A stretch of DNA of 64,000 nt from assembly GCF_900091605.1 (NCBI RefSeq), contig NZ_FMCQ01000007.1, forward strand, positions 182,685 through 246,684. The letters are read 5' to 3'. The notes under the pieces are model-generated. The model saw nothing but the letters and a program-made list of their open reading frames with translations. It was not told the DNA's origin and searched no databases. Within the stretch, counting starts at the first letter, position 1. Every line of letters starts with the position of its first letter. The DNA comes from Micromonospora tulbaghiae. GTDB lineage: Bacteria; Actinomycetota; Actinomycetes; Mycobacteriales; Micromonosporaceae. The translations under genes and the position numbers were made by a program. Shown piece by piece: positions 16,701 to 25,650 of this stretch.

Positions 16701-18266
16701 ATGACGCTTGACTACCTGATCGTCGGGGCCGGGCCGGCGGGCCTGCAACTCGCGGCTCTGCTGGAGGCCGACGGCAAGCGCGACTATCTGGTCCTGGAAC
16801 AGGCGGACATCCCGGGGGCGTTCTTCGCCACCTTTCCCCGCCACCGGCAACTGATCTCCATCAACAAGCCGCACACCGGCTCGGACGACCCGGAGCTGAA
16901 CCTGCGGCTGGACTGGAACTCACTGCTCAGCGACGACCCGGCGCTGCGGTTCACCGGCTACACGGAGCGGTACTTTCCCGACGCCGACGTGATGGTCCGC
17001 TACCTGGCGGACTTCGCCGCGAAGACGGGGGCGCGGGTCCGGTACGACTCCCGGGTGACGTCGGTCCGCAAGGTCGACGGACTGTTCGAGGTCCAGGCGG
17101 GGGAGGAGGTCTTCCGGGCGCGCCGGCTGATCGTCGCCACCGGCGTCTCCAAGCCGTACCGGCCGGAGATCCCGGGGCTGGAACTCGCCGAACAGTACGC
17201 GGAGATGTCCGTCGACCCGCGCGACTACCTCGACCAGAAGGTGCTGATCATCGGCAAGGGGAACTCCGCGTTCGAGACCGCGGACAACCTGATGGAGACA
17301 ACCGAGCTGATCCACCTGGCCGGGCCGAGTTCGGTGCGGATGGCCTGGCGTACGCACTACGTGGGGCACCTGCGCGCGGTGAACAACAACTTCCTCGACA
17401 CCTACCAGCTGAAGTCGGCGAACGCGATCCTGGACGGCGACGTCAGACGCATCGAGCGCGACGGCGCCGGTTTCACCGTGACGTTCTCGTTCACCCGCGC
17501 CGACGAGGTGGTCAAGGAACTGCGGTACGACCGGGTGCTCGCCTGCACCGGGTTCGCCTTCGACGCGTCCATCTTCGACGACACCTGCCGTCCGCAACTG
17601 GCGATCCGGGACCGCTTCCCGGCGCAGACGCCGGAGTGGGAGTCGGTGAACGTACCCGGCCTCTACTTCGCCGGCACGATCAGCCAGGAACGGGACTTCA
17701 AACGCTCGACGAGCGGGTTCATCCACGGCTTCCGGTACGCCGTCCGGGCGCTGCACCGGATCCTGGAGCGACGGTACGGGGACACGCCGTGGCCGGCGGA
17801 GAAGCTCGACGCCACCCCGGCGCTGATCGCCGACGCCGTCGTCGCGCGGCTCAACCGCACCTCCGCCCTGTGGCAGCAGTTCGGCTTCCTCGCCGACGTG
17901 GTCACCGTGGCGGGATCCGACGCGCGCTACCACGACGAGGTGCCGGTCGAGTACTTCACCGGCACCGGCCTGCGTACCGCTGACCACGACTACACGGACG
18001 CCTTCGTCGTCACCCTCGAGTACGGCCCCGAGCACGATCAGGTGGATCCGTTCGACGTCACCGTCAGCCGGGTCGCCCAGGACGTCCCCGGTCAGGCCCA
18101 CGACGCCGCCTACCTGCATCCGGTCGTCCGCCACCACCGGGCGGGCCGGGTCGTCGCCACCCACCACCTGGCGGAGAACCTGGAGAACCGGTGGGATCGG
18201 CCGGAGACCCACGTCGCGCCGCTGGTCGCGTTCGTCGACCGCTGCCTGAGCGGTGTCGAGGGCTGA
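16701..18266 (+). CDS. FAD-dependent oxidoreductase, FOXRED2-like (copy 2)
   Basis: The 521-residue paralogue of the flavoprotein at 13593 has the same N-terminus (M-T-L-D-Y-L-I-V-G-A-G-P-A-G-L), the second site V-L-I-I-G-K-G-N-S-A-F-E and the shared A-V-N-N-N-F-L-D-T-Y-Q-L-K-S. The family resemblance continues to H-H-L-A-E-N-L-E-N near the C-terminus, so the copies are full-length and both look active. It starts 12 bases after the ammonia-lyase stop. Keeping two copies on opposite sides of one promoter suggests either two related oxidations or a heteromeric enzyme. Its likely substrate is a product of the operon rather than a central metabolite (inference). Confidence 0.85.
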   Translation: MTLDYLIVGAGPAGLQLAALLEADGKRDYLVLEQADIPGAFFATFPRHRQLISINKPHTGSDDPELNLRLDWNSLLSDDPALRFTGYTERYFPDADVMVRYLADFAAKTGARVRYDSRVTSVRKVDGLFEVQAGEEVFRARRLIVATGVSKPYRPEIPGLELAEQYAEMSVDPRDYLDQKVLIIGKGNSAFETADNLMETTELIHLAGPSSVRMAWRTHYVGHLRAVNNNFLDTYQLKSANAILDGDVRRIERDGAGFTVTFSFTRADEVVKELRYDRVLACTGFAFDASIFDDTCRPQLAIRDRFPAQTPEWESVNVPGLYFAGTISQERDFKRSTSGFIHGFRYAVRALHRILERRYGDTPWPAEKLDATPALIADAVVARLNRTSALWQQFGFLADVVTVAGSDARYHDEVPVEYFTGTGLRTADHDYTDAFVVTLEYGPEHDQVDPFDVTVSRVAQDVPGQAHDAAYLHPVVRHHRAGRVVATHHLAENLENRWDRPETHVAPLVAFVDRCLSGVEG

Positions 18267-18267
18267 G

Positions 18268-19344
18268 ATGCGTCCGCTGGACGGCACCGCGCTGGACGGC
18301 CCGGCGCTGAACCTGGCCGAGCTGGCCGCCGACGCGCGGGGCCGCCTGGACCCGGTGCACTGGGACTTCTTCACCGGTGGGGCCGGTGAGGAACGCACCG
18401 TCCGCGCCAACGAGGCGGCGTTCGCCCGGCGCTACCTGGTGCCCCGCGTCCTGCGCGGCGCGGTCCGGCGCGACCTGCGGATCTCGCTGCTCGGCACGCG
18501 GATCTCGATGCCGGTGCTGATCGCGCCGACCGCGTTCCACCGGCTGGCCCACCCCGAGGGCGAGTTGGCCACCGCACGCGCCGCCGCCGAGGCGGGCACG
18601 ATCATGGTGGTCAGCATGGCGGCCACCCGGCCGGTCGAGCAGATCGCCGCCGCCGGCGGGCCGCTGTGGTTCCAGCTCTACCCGCAGGCGGACCTCGACT
18701 TCACCGCATCGGTGGTACGGCGGGCGGAGGCGGCCGGCTGCTCGGCTCTTGTCGTCACCGTCGACTCGCCCGTGTTCGGCCGGCGGGAACGCGATCTGCG
18801 GCACGGCTTCGCCGACCTGCCGCCCGGGATGGTCTGCGAGAACATGCGCGACGCGAGCGGCCGGGTGCGCGACATCGGGATGGACGCCGGGCTGGACTGG
18901 GCCCGGATCACCTGGCTGCGTGAGGTCACCAGGCTGCCGATCCTGCTGAAGGGGGTGCTGCATCCCGCGGACGCGGCGCTGGCCGTCTCGTACGGTCTCG
19001 ACGGTCTGCTGGTCTCCAACCACGGCGGCCGGCAGCTCGACGGGGCGCTCGCCACCCTGGACGCGTTGCCGGCCGTCGTCGAGGCCGTCGGCGGGCGGCT
19101 GCCGGTGCTGCTCGACGGCGGCGTCCGCCGGGGAACCGACGTCCTGGTGGCGCTGGCGCTCGGCGCGAGCGCGGTGCTGGTCGGCCGCCCGGTGCTGTGG
19201 GGGCTCGCGGTGGGCGGCGCCGCCGGGGTACGCCACGTGCTCGACCTGCTGCACGCCGACCTCGACCGGGCGCTGGCGCTGGCCGGCGTCACCGGCCCGG
19301 CCGACCTGCGCGGTGACCTGGTCGCCACGGTGGCATGCGGATGA
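18268..19344 (+). CDS. FMN-dependent alpha-hydroxy-acid oxidase
   Basis: The 358-residue TIM-barrel enzyme of the glycolate/lactate/mandelate oxidase family oxidises an alpha-hydroxy acid to the alpha-keto acid. Catalytic motif L-L-V-S-N-H-G-G-R-Q-L-D-G holds the active-site His and Arg. The FMN phosphate region is V-L-L-D-G-G-V-R-R-G-T-D-V, and the N-terminal W-D-F-F-T-G-G-A-G-E-E fits the family. ATG 18268 follows GAGGG and sits just after the flavoprotein stop; GTG 18253, overlapping that stop, is an alternative. Next to a probable tyrosine lyase and a P450, a 4-hydroxymandelate-like acid is a reasonable guess, as in aryl-glycine pathways, but no other hydroxyphenylglycine genes are present. 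Confidence 0.88.
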   Translation: MRPLDGTALDGPALNLAELAADARGRLDPVHWDFFTGGAGEERTVRANEAAFARRYLVPRVLRGAVRRDLRISLLGTRISMPVLIAPTAFHRLAHPEGELATARAAAEAGTIMVVSMAATRPVEQIAAAGGPLWFQLYPQADLDFTASVVRRAEAAGCSALVVTVDSPVFGRRERDLRHGFADLPPGMVCENMRDASGRVRDIGMDAGLDWARITWLREVTRLPILLKGVLHPADAALAVSYGLDGLLVSNHGGRQLDGALATLDALPAVVEAVGGRLPVLLDGGVRRGTDVLVALALGASAVLVGRPVLWGLAVGGAAGVRHVLDLLHADLDRALALAGVTGPADLRGDLVATVACG

Positions 19345-20675
19345 GCGTCCTGATCGTCCTGCTGGTCCTGGCGGGGATCGCGTGGACCGTCCCGTACTGG
19401 CTTCCCCGCACTGTGGTCCGGCTGCGCGAGTGGGTGTTCATCAAGGTCAACGGCGTCGAGGGCGTACCGGTGCCGGGCCCCACCGTCGGCATGGAGCACT
19501 TCGAGCGGGTGTACTCCGATCCGGCGGCGGACGGGCGCAGCCGGGGAGCCGGGTTGTCGGACCTGTTCTGGTACTGGCTGGCCCCCGGACCGCACATGCA
19601 CCAGGAGCATCTGGAGCCGGGGGAGCGCTACCGGACCGTGGCCGCCACCACCCGGCGGGTGCTCGCGGTACGGCGTGGGCGCTGCGACGACCTCGCGACC
19701 GCCGCCACCCGGCGGGTGCTCGACCGGTTACCGGCCGGCCGGACCAGCCACGTCCGGCTGCGCGATCTGATGATGCCGGTCTGGGCCGAGGTCTACTACG
19801 AACTCGTCTTCGGCGAGACGTGCCCCCCTGATGCCCGGGCGTTGATCGTCGCCAACGCCGACGACGTGGTCAACGGGCTCAAGTGCACCGGCCTGCGGCA
19901 CATGCGGCGGCGCGACCGGCTGACCGGGTATCTGCACGACCGGATCGAGGCGGGGACCTGCCCGGTGACGCTGCCGCCGCCGTTCACCACCCGGGAGACG
20001 GCCTGGTATCTCCAGGGCGCCTTCTTCAACACCGCCGTTGTGCAGATGTCCGAGGCGATGGCGCACGTGCTGCTCGCCCTCGCCACACGTCCCGCGCTCC
20101 AGCGGGGACTCGACGACGACGAGGCGCTGGACCGGGTGATCGACGAGACGCTGCGGGTGCATCCGCTCTTCGGCGTGGCGCACCGGATCACGTCGGCGCC
20201 GATCACGCTGCCCACCGGCGTGTCCCTGCCGGCCGGAACCGTACTGCTCTTCAACTACCTGGCGTTCCACCGCGGCGGAGCCGCCGGCGACGACCGGTTC
20301 GATCCGGACCGGTGGCTGACGCTCAAGCGTGGCGACGCGCACTTCATCCCGTACGGGGTCACCGCGAACCGGGCCTGCCCGGCCCGCGGCGTCGCGCCGG
20401 TGATGATGCGCGCCGCGACCCGCGAGGTGCTGCGCCGTTACGTCCTGACCTCCTCGGCCTCACACACCCGCTCGCTGCCCAGCCGGGGCCCGGCGTATCT
20501 GACTCCGGCCGGGTGCACCGGCCCGGGGCGGCTGCGGCTGGCCGCGATGCGGTCGCGGGACCGGTGGGCCGACGTGGGCCGCAGCGTCCGGCAACTGGTG
20601 TTCGGCACCTGGATGGTGATCGACGCCCGCCGGCAGCGGTTGTGCACCGACTACTTCGAGAGGGCTGTCCGATGA
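19341..20675 (+). CDS. Cytochrome P450 with an N-terminal membrane segment and atypical haem loop
   Basis: The 444-residue protein begins with a hydrophobic helix (V-L-I-V-L-L-V-L-A-G-I-A-W-T-V), unusual for a bacterial P450 and suggesting membrane anchoring. The K-helix ExxR is E-T-L-R-V-H, followed by the A-H-R-I-T segment and F-D-P-D-R-W. The haem-thiolate Cys lies in P-Y-G-V-T-A-N-R-A-C-P-A-R-G; relative to F-x-x-G-x-x-x-C-x-G, the Phe, the first Gly and the last Gly are replaced. ATG 19341 overlaps the oxidase stop (ATGA) with GGTGG about 8 bases upstream; ATG 19335 is an alternative. Codon 130 is TTA (19728-19730). Fourth gene of the operon. Substrate unknown; a peroxygenase-like or rearranging chemistry is possible given the loop. 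Confidence 0.8.
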   Translation: MSVLIVLLVLAGIAWTVPYWLPRTVVRLREWVFIKVNGVEGVPVPGPTVGMEHFERVYSDPAADGRSRGAGLSDLFWYWLAPGPHMHQEHLEPGERYRTVAATTRRVLAVRRGRCDDLATAATRRVLDRLPAGRTSHVRLRDLMMPVWAEVYYELVFGETCPPDARALIVANADDVVNGLKCTGLRHMRRRDRLTGYLHDRIEAGTCPVTLPPPFTTRETAWYLQGAFFNTAVVQMSEAMAHVLLALATRPALQRGLDDDEALDRVIDETLRVHPLFGVAHRITSAPITLPTGVSLPAGTVLLFNYLAFHRGGAAGDDRFDPDRWLTLKRGDAHFIPYGVTANRACPARGVAPVMMRAATREVLRRYVLTSSASHTRSLPSRGPAYLTPAGCTGPGRLRLAAMRSRDRWADVGRSVRQLVFGTWMVIDARRQRLCTDYFERAVR

Positions 20676-21940
20676 CACCAACGGAGCTGGCGCCGCGATT
20701 CTTCATCGCTGTCACAGTGATCCTGATCTTCTGCAAGGGGGTCGCCTGGCTGCTCGGCAAGGCGGGCCAGCCCGCCGTGGTCAGCGAGATGCTCGCCGGC
20801 GTCCTGCTGGGCCCGTCGCTGCTCGGGCTCCTCCTGCCGGACGTGCAGAACGCCCTGTTCCCGGCCCCGCTGCTGCCGGTCCTCTATGTGGTGGGTCAGG
20901 TCGGCCTGGTGCTGTTCATGTTCCAGGCCGGGTACGCGTTCAGCGCCCACCGGGTCACCGGGCTCGCCGGCACCGCCGGCGTGATCTCACTGGCCGGGGT
21001 CACCGCGCCGCTCGTGCTGGGTGTGCTGCTCGTCCTGGTGACGGCGGGCGCGGTGCCGATCCGGGCCGACGGGACGTCACTCGGGGTCTCGGCCGCGTTC
21101 GTCGGCGTCGCGCTGGCCATCACCGCGTTCCCGATGCTGGCCCGGATCATCACCGAACACGGGCACGCCGGCACCCGGCACGGCACCCTCTCCCTGGCCA
21201 GCGGCGCGATCGACGACATGGCCGCCTGGATCATGCTGGCGGCCGTCCTGGCCTTCGCCTCCGGCGAGGCCGGTCCCGCCCTCGTCACCGCCGGTGGAGC
21301 GGTCCTGTTCGGACTGCTGCTCTGGCTCGGCGGGCGTACGGTCACCTCCACGCTGATGACCCACCGCGCCCTCAACGACCGCGCCCGGCTGCTCGGCACC
21401 GTCGCCCTGCTGTTCCTGGTCGCCTGGTACACCGACGAGATCGGTCTGTACGCGGTCTTCGGCGCGTTCGCGGTCGGCGTGGTGATGCCCCGCACCGACA
21501 ACACCGACCGGGTCGTGGACACGCTCACCCCGGTCGCCGCGACGCTGTTCCTGCCGCTGTTCTTCACCTACTCGGGTCTGCGCACGGAGTTCGGGCTGCT
21601 CGGTTCCCTGCCGGTCCTGCTGTTCGCGCTGGCCTGCGTGGCGGTGGCGATCGCCGGCAAGTTCGGTGCCTGCTGGGCGGCGGCGAGGCTCCGCGGCGAG
21701 CCGTCGGGTGTGGCGCTGCGGGTGGGCGCGCTGATGAACGCCCGCGGCCTGATGCAGCTCATCGCGCTGAACGTGGGACTGGAGGCGGGCATCGTGAACC
21801 CGTCCCTGTTCACCGTGCTGGTGCTGGTCGCGCTGGTCACCACGTTGATGACGACGCCGGCGCTGAGCTGGATCGAGCGCCGGGAGGCGCAACGGCCCGA
21901 CGACGTCCGCACGCCCGCGCTGGCGGTTTCAGATAGTTGA
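20672..21940 (+). CDS. Cation:proton antiporter, CPA2 (KefB/NhaS-like)
   Basis: The 422-residue integral membrane protein has about 12 hydrophobic segments. The start is typical of the Na/H exchanger family, with Q-P-A-V-V-S-E-M-L-A-G-V-L-L-G-P-S-L-L-G. The core S-G-A-I-D-D-M-A-A-W carries the paired aspartates of the CPA2 ion-binding site. The ATG overlaps the P450 stop (ATGA). There is no TrkA-N regulatory domain, only a short soluble tail. As the last gene of a presumed biosynthetic operon it may serve in export or self-protection, as antiporters do in some polyketide clusters, but simple ion homeostasis cannot be excluded. Confidence 0.85.
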   Translation: MTPTELAPRFFIAVTVILIFCKGVAWLLGKAGQPAVVSEMLAGVLLGPSLLGLLLPDVQNALFPAPLLPVLYVVGQVGLVLFMFQAGYAFSAHRVTGLAGTAGVISLAGVTAPLVLGVLLVLVTAGAVPIRADGTSLGVSAAFVGVALAITAFPMLARIITEHGHAGTRHGTLSLASGAIDDMAAWIMLAAVLAFASGEAGPALVTAGGAVLFGLLLWLGGRTVTSTLMTHRALNDRARLLGTVALLFLVAWYTDEIGLYAVFGAFAVGVVMPRTDNTDRVVDTLTPVAATLFLPLFFTYSGLRTEFGLLGSLPVLLFALACVAVAIAGKFGACWAAARLRGEPSGVALRVGALMNARGLMQLIALNVGLEAGIVNPSLFTVLVLVALVTTLMTTPALSWIERREAQRPDDVRTPALAVSDS

Positions 21941-21950
21941 AGATGCAAAT

Positions 21951-21968
21951 ACCGATGCTTCCATCGGT
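21951..21968. promoter_or_regulatory. Hairpin or operator between antiporter and response regulator
   Basis: Perfect 7-bp arms ACCGATG / CATCGGT with a CTTC loop lie 11 bases after the antiporter stop and 24 before the response-regulator ATG. An outer pair, TGAAGA (21938-21943) and TCTTCA (21968-21973), nests around it. It could be a short terminator of the biosynthetic operon or an OmpR-type operator. Confidence 0.45.
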
Positions 21969-21992
21969 CTTCATCTATGGGATCGTTAACAT

Positions 21993-22664
21993 ATGCGGGG
22001 CGGAAGATCGAACCGGCTGCTGCTGGTCGAGGACGACGCGGATCTGACCGAGATGCTCACCGAGACGCTGGGGCATGAAGGCTACCTGGTCGACCGGGCC
22101 TTCGACGGCCAGCGCGGGCTGCATCTCGGGCTGACCCGCTCGTACGACGTGATGGTCATCGACCGGATGCTGCCGGCGCTCGACGGCCTCGACCTGGTCG
22201 CCCGGCTGCGCGCCCGGGCGGTCCCGTCCCGGACCCTGATGCTCACCGCGCTCGGCACGGTCGACGACCGGATCGCCGGGCTGGACGCGGGCGCCGACGA
22301 CTACCTGGTCAAGCCCTTCGACCTCGACGAACTGAGCGCGCGGGTGCGGGCGCTGTGCCGGCGTAAGCCCGAGTCGACCGACGTGCTGCGCATCGGCGCC
22401 GGTCTGCTCGACCTGGGGCCACGGGCAGCGGTGCTGCCCGACGGCACCCGCGTGGCCCTGTCCACCCGCGAGTTCGAGCTGCTGCGCGTGCTGGCGGCCC
22501 GGCCGAGCACCGTACATCCACGCGCGGTGCTGCGCCGCAAGGTCTTCGAGGAGGCCGCGGCGGCGTCGATAGTGGACACCTACGTCTACTACCTGCGGCG
22601 CAAGCTCGGCCGTGCGGCGGTACGCACCGTGCACGGCCTCGGCTACCGCCTCGGAACGCTCTGA
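21993..22664 (+). CDS. OmpR/PhoB-family response regulator
   Basis: The 223-residue two-domain regulator has a receiver domain with the acidic pair E-D-D near residue 13, the phosphoacceptor Asp in D-V-M-V-I-D-R-M-L-P and the conserved Lys in Y-L-V-K-P-F-D. A C-terminal winged-helix DNA-binding domain contains L-S-T-R-E-F-E-L-L and ends with R-T-V-H-G-L-G-Y-R-L. Its stop overlaps the kinase ATG by one base, so the two form a two-component pair. It directly follows the ammonia-lyase operon on the same strand, so it may regulate that locus, though such pairs also occur independently. The DNA target is unknown. Confidence 0.92.
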   Translation: MRGGRSNRLLLVEDDADLTEMLTETLGHEGYLVDRAFDGQRGLHLGLTRSYDVMVIDRMLPALDGLDLVARLRARAVPSRTLMLTALGTVDDRIAGLDAGADDYLVKPFDLDELSARVRALCRRKPESTDVLRIGAGLLDLGPRAAVLPDGTRVALSTREFELLRVLAARPSTVHPRAVLRRKVFEEAAAASIVDTYVYYLRRKLGRAAVRTVHGLGYRLGTL

Positions 22665-23944
22665 TGGAGGCGGTCGAGCAGGCGATCGTACGGCGGACCC
22701 GACTCCGGATCGGCCTGTTCGTCGGCCTCACCATCGGCGCCCTGCTGTTGCTGGCGGGCGGCATCTCCTACGCGGTCCTGGTCCGGGGCCAGGACGCGCA
22801 GATCCAGCGCGAGCTGGCGTGGGGCACCGAACACGGCACCATCGCCGGCCCGCCCGCCTGCAGCTGGATCTTCGAGTACGAGGGCGCCACCGTGCACACC
22901 GGCGCGAACCCGCCACCACCGGGCTTCCCGTTGCACGACGCGCTGGCCACGGTGGCGGCCACCGGGGCCACCGAGATCACCACTGTCACGCGTAACGGCA
23001 CGACCTACCACGTACGCACCGAGGCCCGCGGCGACGGTGTGGTCCAGGCGGTGTTCGACGCCCGTTTCCAGCTGTCCGACCGCCGGCACCTCCTGCTCGC
23101 GTTCAGCCTCGCGGCGGTGGTCGGGCTGCTCGCCGCCGTGCTGACCGGAATGGTCGTCGGACGTCGAGCCGTCGCACCACTCGCGGAGGCCCTGACCCGG
23201 CAGCGCCGCTTCGTCGCGGACGCCAGCCACGAACTGCGGACCCCGATCGCCCAGGTGCACACCCGGGCCCAGCTGATCGCGCGGCGGGCGCGCCACGACG
23301 GCGCCGCCACGAACCTGGAGGACCTGGACCGACTGGTCGGCACGACCCGCCGGCTGGGTGAGATCGTCGACGATCTGCTGCTCTCGGCCCGTCTCGCCGC
23401 CGCTCCCGCCGACCGGGAACCGGACCCGCCGGTCGACCTCACCTCGCTGATCGGCGCGACGCTCGCCGCCGAGGCCGAACGCGCCGCCGAGCGCCAGGTC
23501 ACCCTCACCCTGGACACCCCCGCCGCCCCGCTGCCGGTGCCGGGTGTCGAGTCGGCCCTGCGCCGGGTCGTCGGCGAACTGCTCGCGAACGCCCTGGCAC
23601 ACACCCCCGCGGGCGGCCGGATCGACGTGACGCTCCGGGCCGTCGAGAACGTCGCCGAGATCGTCATCGCCGACACCGGGAAGGGTTTCGACCAGGCGGA
23701 CGCCCGGCGGATCTTCGACCGGTTCCACCGCGGCGCGGGCGCCGGTGACCGCCGCTACGGCCTGGGACTGGCCCTGCTCCAGGAGGTCGTGACGAGTCAC
23801 CACGGCACGATCGAGGCCGAGGGCCGGACCGGGCGGGGAGCCCGCTTCACGGTGCGCCTTCCCATGACACGGTCGCCGGGCCTGACGGGCAGGGCGGCGT
23901 GGATCGGGCACCGTCGGATGCGGCAACTCGGAGCGGGTACGTGA
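22664..23944 (+). CDS. Sensor histidine kinase
   Basis: The 426-residue membrane kinase partners the preceding regulator. Two transmembrane helices (about 17-40 and about 140-165) bracket an extracellular sensor of about 100 residues. The HisKA phosphoacceptor is in F-V-A-D-A-S-H-E-L-R-T-P. The HATPase domain shows N in L-L-A-N-A-L-A-H-T-P, D-T-G-K-G-F-D and Y-G-L-G-L-A-L. The linker between TM2 and HisKA is short, without a clear HAMP domain. The C-terminus extends about 25 residues past the ATPase core with a basic stretch. The signal it senses cannot be told from sequence. Confidence 0.9.
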   Translation: MEAVEQAIVRRTRLRIGLFVGLTIGALLLLAGGISYAVLVRGQDAQIQRELAWGTEHGTIAGPPACSWIFEYEGATVHTGANPPPPGFPLHDALATVAATGATEITTVTRNGTTYHVRTEARGDGVVQAVFDARFQLSDRRHLLLAFSLAAVVGLLAAVLTGMVVGRRAVAPLAEALTRQRRFVADASHELRTPIAQVHTRAQLIARRARHDGAATNLEDLDRLVGTTRRLGEIVDDLLLSARLAAAPADREPDPPVDLTSLIGATLAAEAERAAERQVTLTLDTPAAPLPVPGVESALRRVVGELLANALAHTPAGGRIDVTLRAVENVAEIVIADTGKGFDQADARRIFDRFHRGAGAGDRRYGLGLALLQEVVTSHHGTIEAEGRTGRGARFTVRLPMTRSPGLTGRAAWIGHRRMRQLGAGT

Positions 23945-24002
23945 GCGCGGGCCGCTGGGCCGTTGCCGCTGTCGTCGGTGAAACCGGGCCCGGCGGTCCT
24001 GG

Positions 24003-25262
24003 TCAGCGCACCGCCGGACCGGCGACGGGCCGGTCGTCGGTCTGCCCGGCGCCGTCGTCCTGCCTGGCGTCGTCGGCCCGGCCGGCGCCGTCGATGTGGT
24101 GGCGGACCACGAAGCTCAGCGCCCCCGCCGTCAGCAGAGTGGCCGCGATGAGGGTGAGCGCGCGCGGCAGCCCGAAGCCGTCGGCCAGGAAGCCGATCGT
24201 CGGGGGCGCCATCAGGATGCCGGCGTAGCCGAGCGTGGACGCCAGGGCGATGCCGTCCGGCCCTCCCTTCGCCCCGGCCAGCGCAAGGGCCGACGGAAAG
24301 ATGTTGGACAACCCCAGTCCGGTGACGACCAGGCCGGCGAAGACCAGCCACAGCACCGGGGACAACGCCATCACCAGTGCGCCGACGGCCGCCGCGACTC
24401 CGCCGCCGACGACTACCAGGGAGTGACCGAAGCGCTCGATCAGACGTACTCCGGCCATCCGTCCGATGGTGAGGGTTCCGGCCACCGTGGCGTATCCGGC
24501 GGCCGCGACCGCTGAGTTTCCGTCGAGGTCGGTCTCGATGTGCAGGGGAACCCAGTTGTCCAGGGCGCCCTGGCTGTAGGCCGCACAGAGTGCCGCCGCG
24601 GAGGCGATCACCACGACGAACCTGAGGTCACGCCCGCGGCCGTTGTCGGCGACGGCCGACATCTCCGGCTGCCGGGCCGTGGGCAACGGCGCCGACATCA
24701 GCAGTCCGGCCGACCAGAACGTCGCCACGAGGCCGAGCGGCAGGGCCACCAGCATATGGGTGAGCGGGCTGAGCCACAGCGCCAGCACCGCTCCCAGACC
24801 GGCGCCGGTCAGGCTGCCGATGCTGTTCGCCGCGTGCAGGCCGGACATGATCGGCCGCTTCACCACGGCGATGAGGTCGACCGCGACGCTGTTGACCGCG
24901 ACGTCGATGGCGCCGTAGCCGATTCCGAAGAGAACCAGGGTGAGGCCGAGGGCGAGCGGCGACCGGGTCAGGGTGGGCGGCACCACGGCCAGGCAGAGCA
25001 ACGCGGCGGCGGCGATCGTCACCTGCCGGCTGCCCCAGCGCCGGCACAGCCGCCCGGTCACCATCATGGTGAGGACCGCGGCCCCGGAGATGCCGAGCAG
25101 CGCGAGCCCCAGTTCTCCGGCCGACGCGTGCACCTGTTCCTTGATGGCGGGAATCCGGACTGTCCAGCCCGCGAACAGGAACCCGCCGATGCCGAAGAAC
25201 ATGGTGGTCGCAAGGCGGAGCCGGGCGATCTGGTCGGTGCCGAGGGCGGGGGCGTCACTCAT
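24003..25262 (-). CDS. MFS transporter
   Basis: The 419-residue protein has about 12 hydrophobic segments and the pattern of the FucP/YbjJ-like MFS branch: an opening G-I-G-G-F-L-F-A-G-W, the A-region G-R-L-C-R-R-W-G-S-R between TM2 and TM3, and G-Y-G-A-I-D-V-A-V-N-S-V-A-V. The C-terminus ends in a hydrophilic, Asp-rich tail. ATG 25262 has AAGGAG upstream. Paired palindromes lie about 100 bases upstream, and a divergent LacI gene follows. The neighbouring sugar genes suggest uptake or export of a sugar or polyol (inference). It converges with the histidine kinase gene. Confidence 0.85.
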   Translation of the reverse strand: MSDAPALGTDQIARLRLATTMFFGIGGFLFAGWTVRIPAIKEQVHASAGELGLALLGISGAAVLTMMVTGRLCRRWGSRQVTIAAAALLCLAVVPPTLTRSPLALGLTLVLFGIGYGAIDVAVNSVAVDLIAVVKRPIMSGLHAANSIGSLTGAGLGAVLALWLSPLTHMLVALPLGLVATFWSAGLLMSAPLPTARQPEMSAVADNGRGRDLRFVVVIASAAALCAAYSQGALDNWVPLHIETDLDGNSAVAAAGYATVAGTLTIGRMAGVRLIERFGHSLVVVGGGVAAAVGALVMALSPVLWLVFAGLVVTGLGLSNIFPSALALAGAKGGPDGIALASTLGYAGILMAPPTIGFLADGFGLPRALTLIAATLLTAGALSFVVRHHIDGAGRADDARQDDGAGQTDDRPVAGPAVR

Positions 25263-25353
25263 GGCGGCTCCTTCTGTCCAGCGGACTCGGGGGATCCCGC
25301 CCCGAAGGCGGCGGGCGGGGTCGAAGCGCCGGCTTCTCTCCGTCATGGGGTTC

Positions 25354-25390
25354 CTGTACCGGTACAGTGTGCCCTACTGTACCGATATAG
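25354..25390. promoter_or_regulatory. Paired operator palindromes between MFS and LacI genes
   Basis: CTGTACCGGTACAG (25354-25367, perfect) and CTGTACCGATATAG (25377-25390, imperfect) are spaced 23 bases start to start, about two helical turns. The central CG and flanking symmetry fit LacI-family operators. The same pair type recurs at 41015-41052. The rest of the 388-base gap (25263-25650) holds no convincing gene. Confidence 0.65.
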
Positions 25391-25650
25391 AGAAGCGCGC
25401 CGACGCGGTCACCTGGAGGATGTCGTGGAATTTCCCGTCGCTCTCGTCCTGTCGGTCCGCCTGGTGGCTCACGAGCAGGCCGCCGCCCGTCCCGGCGCCC
25501 CGTGCCGGCCGCATCCGCGGCCGGGCCGTCACCGCTTGGCCCGAGCGCTGCACAGGGCTGCTGGTCTGCTCTCCGCCGCCCGTTCCCGCCGCTGGTAGCC
25601 TGGGATCGCCGGTGCCAGCCGGCCGGTGGACTCCTCCGGGGGGTGGCGAC

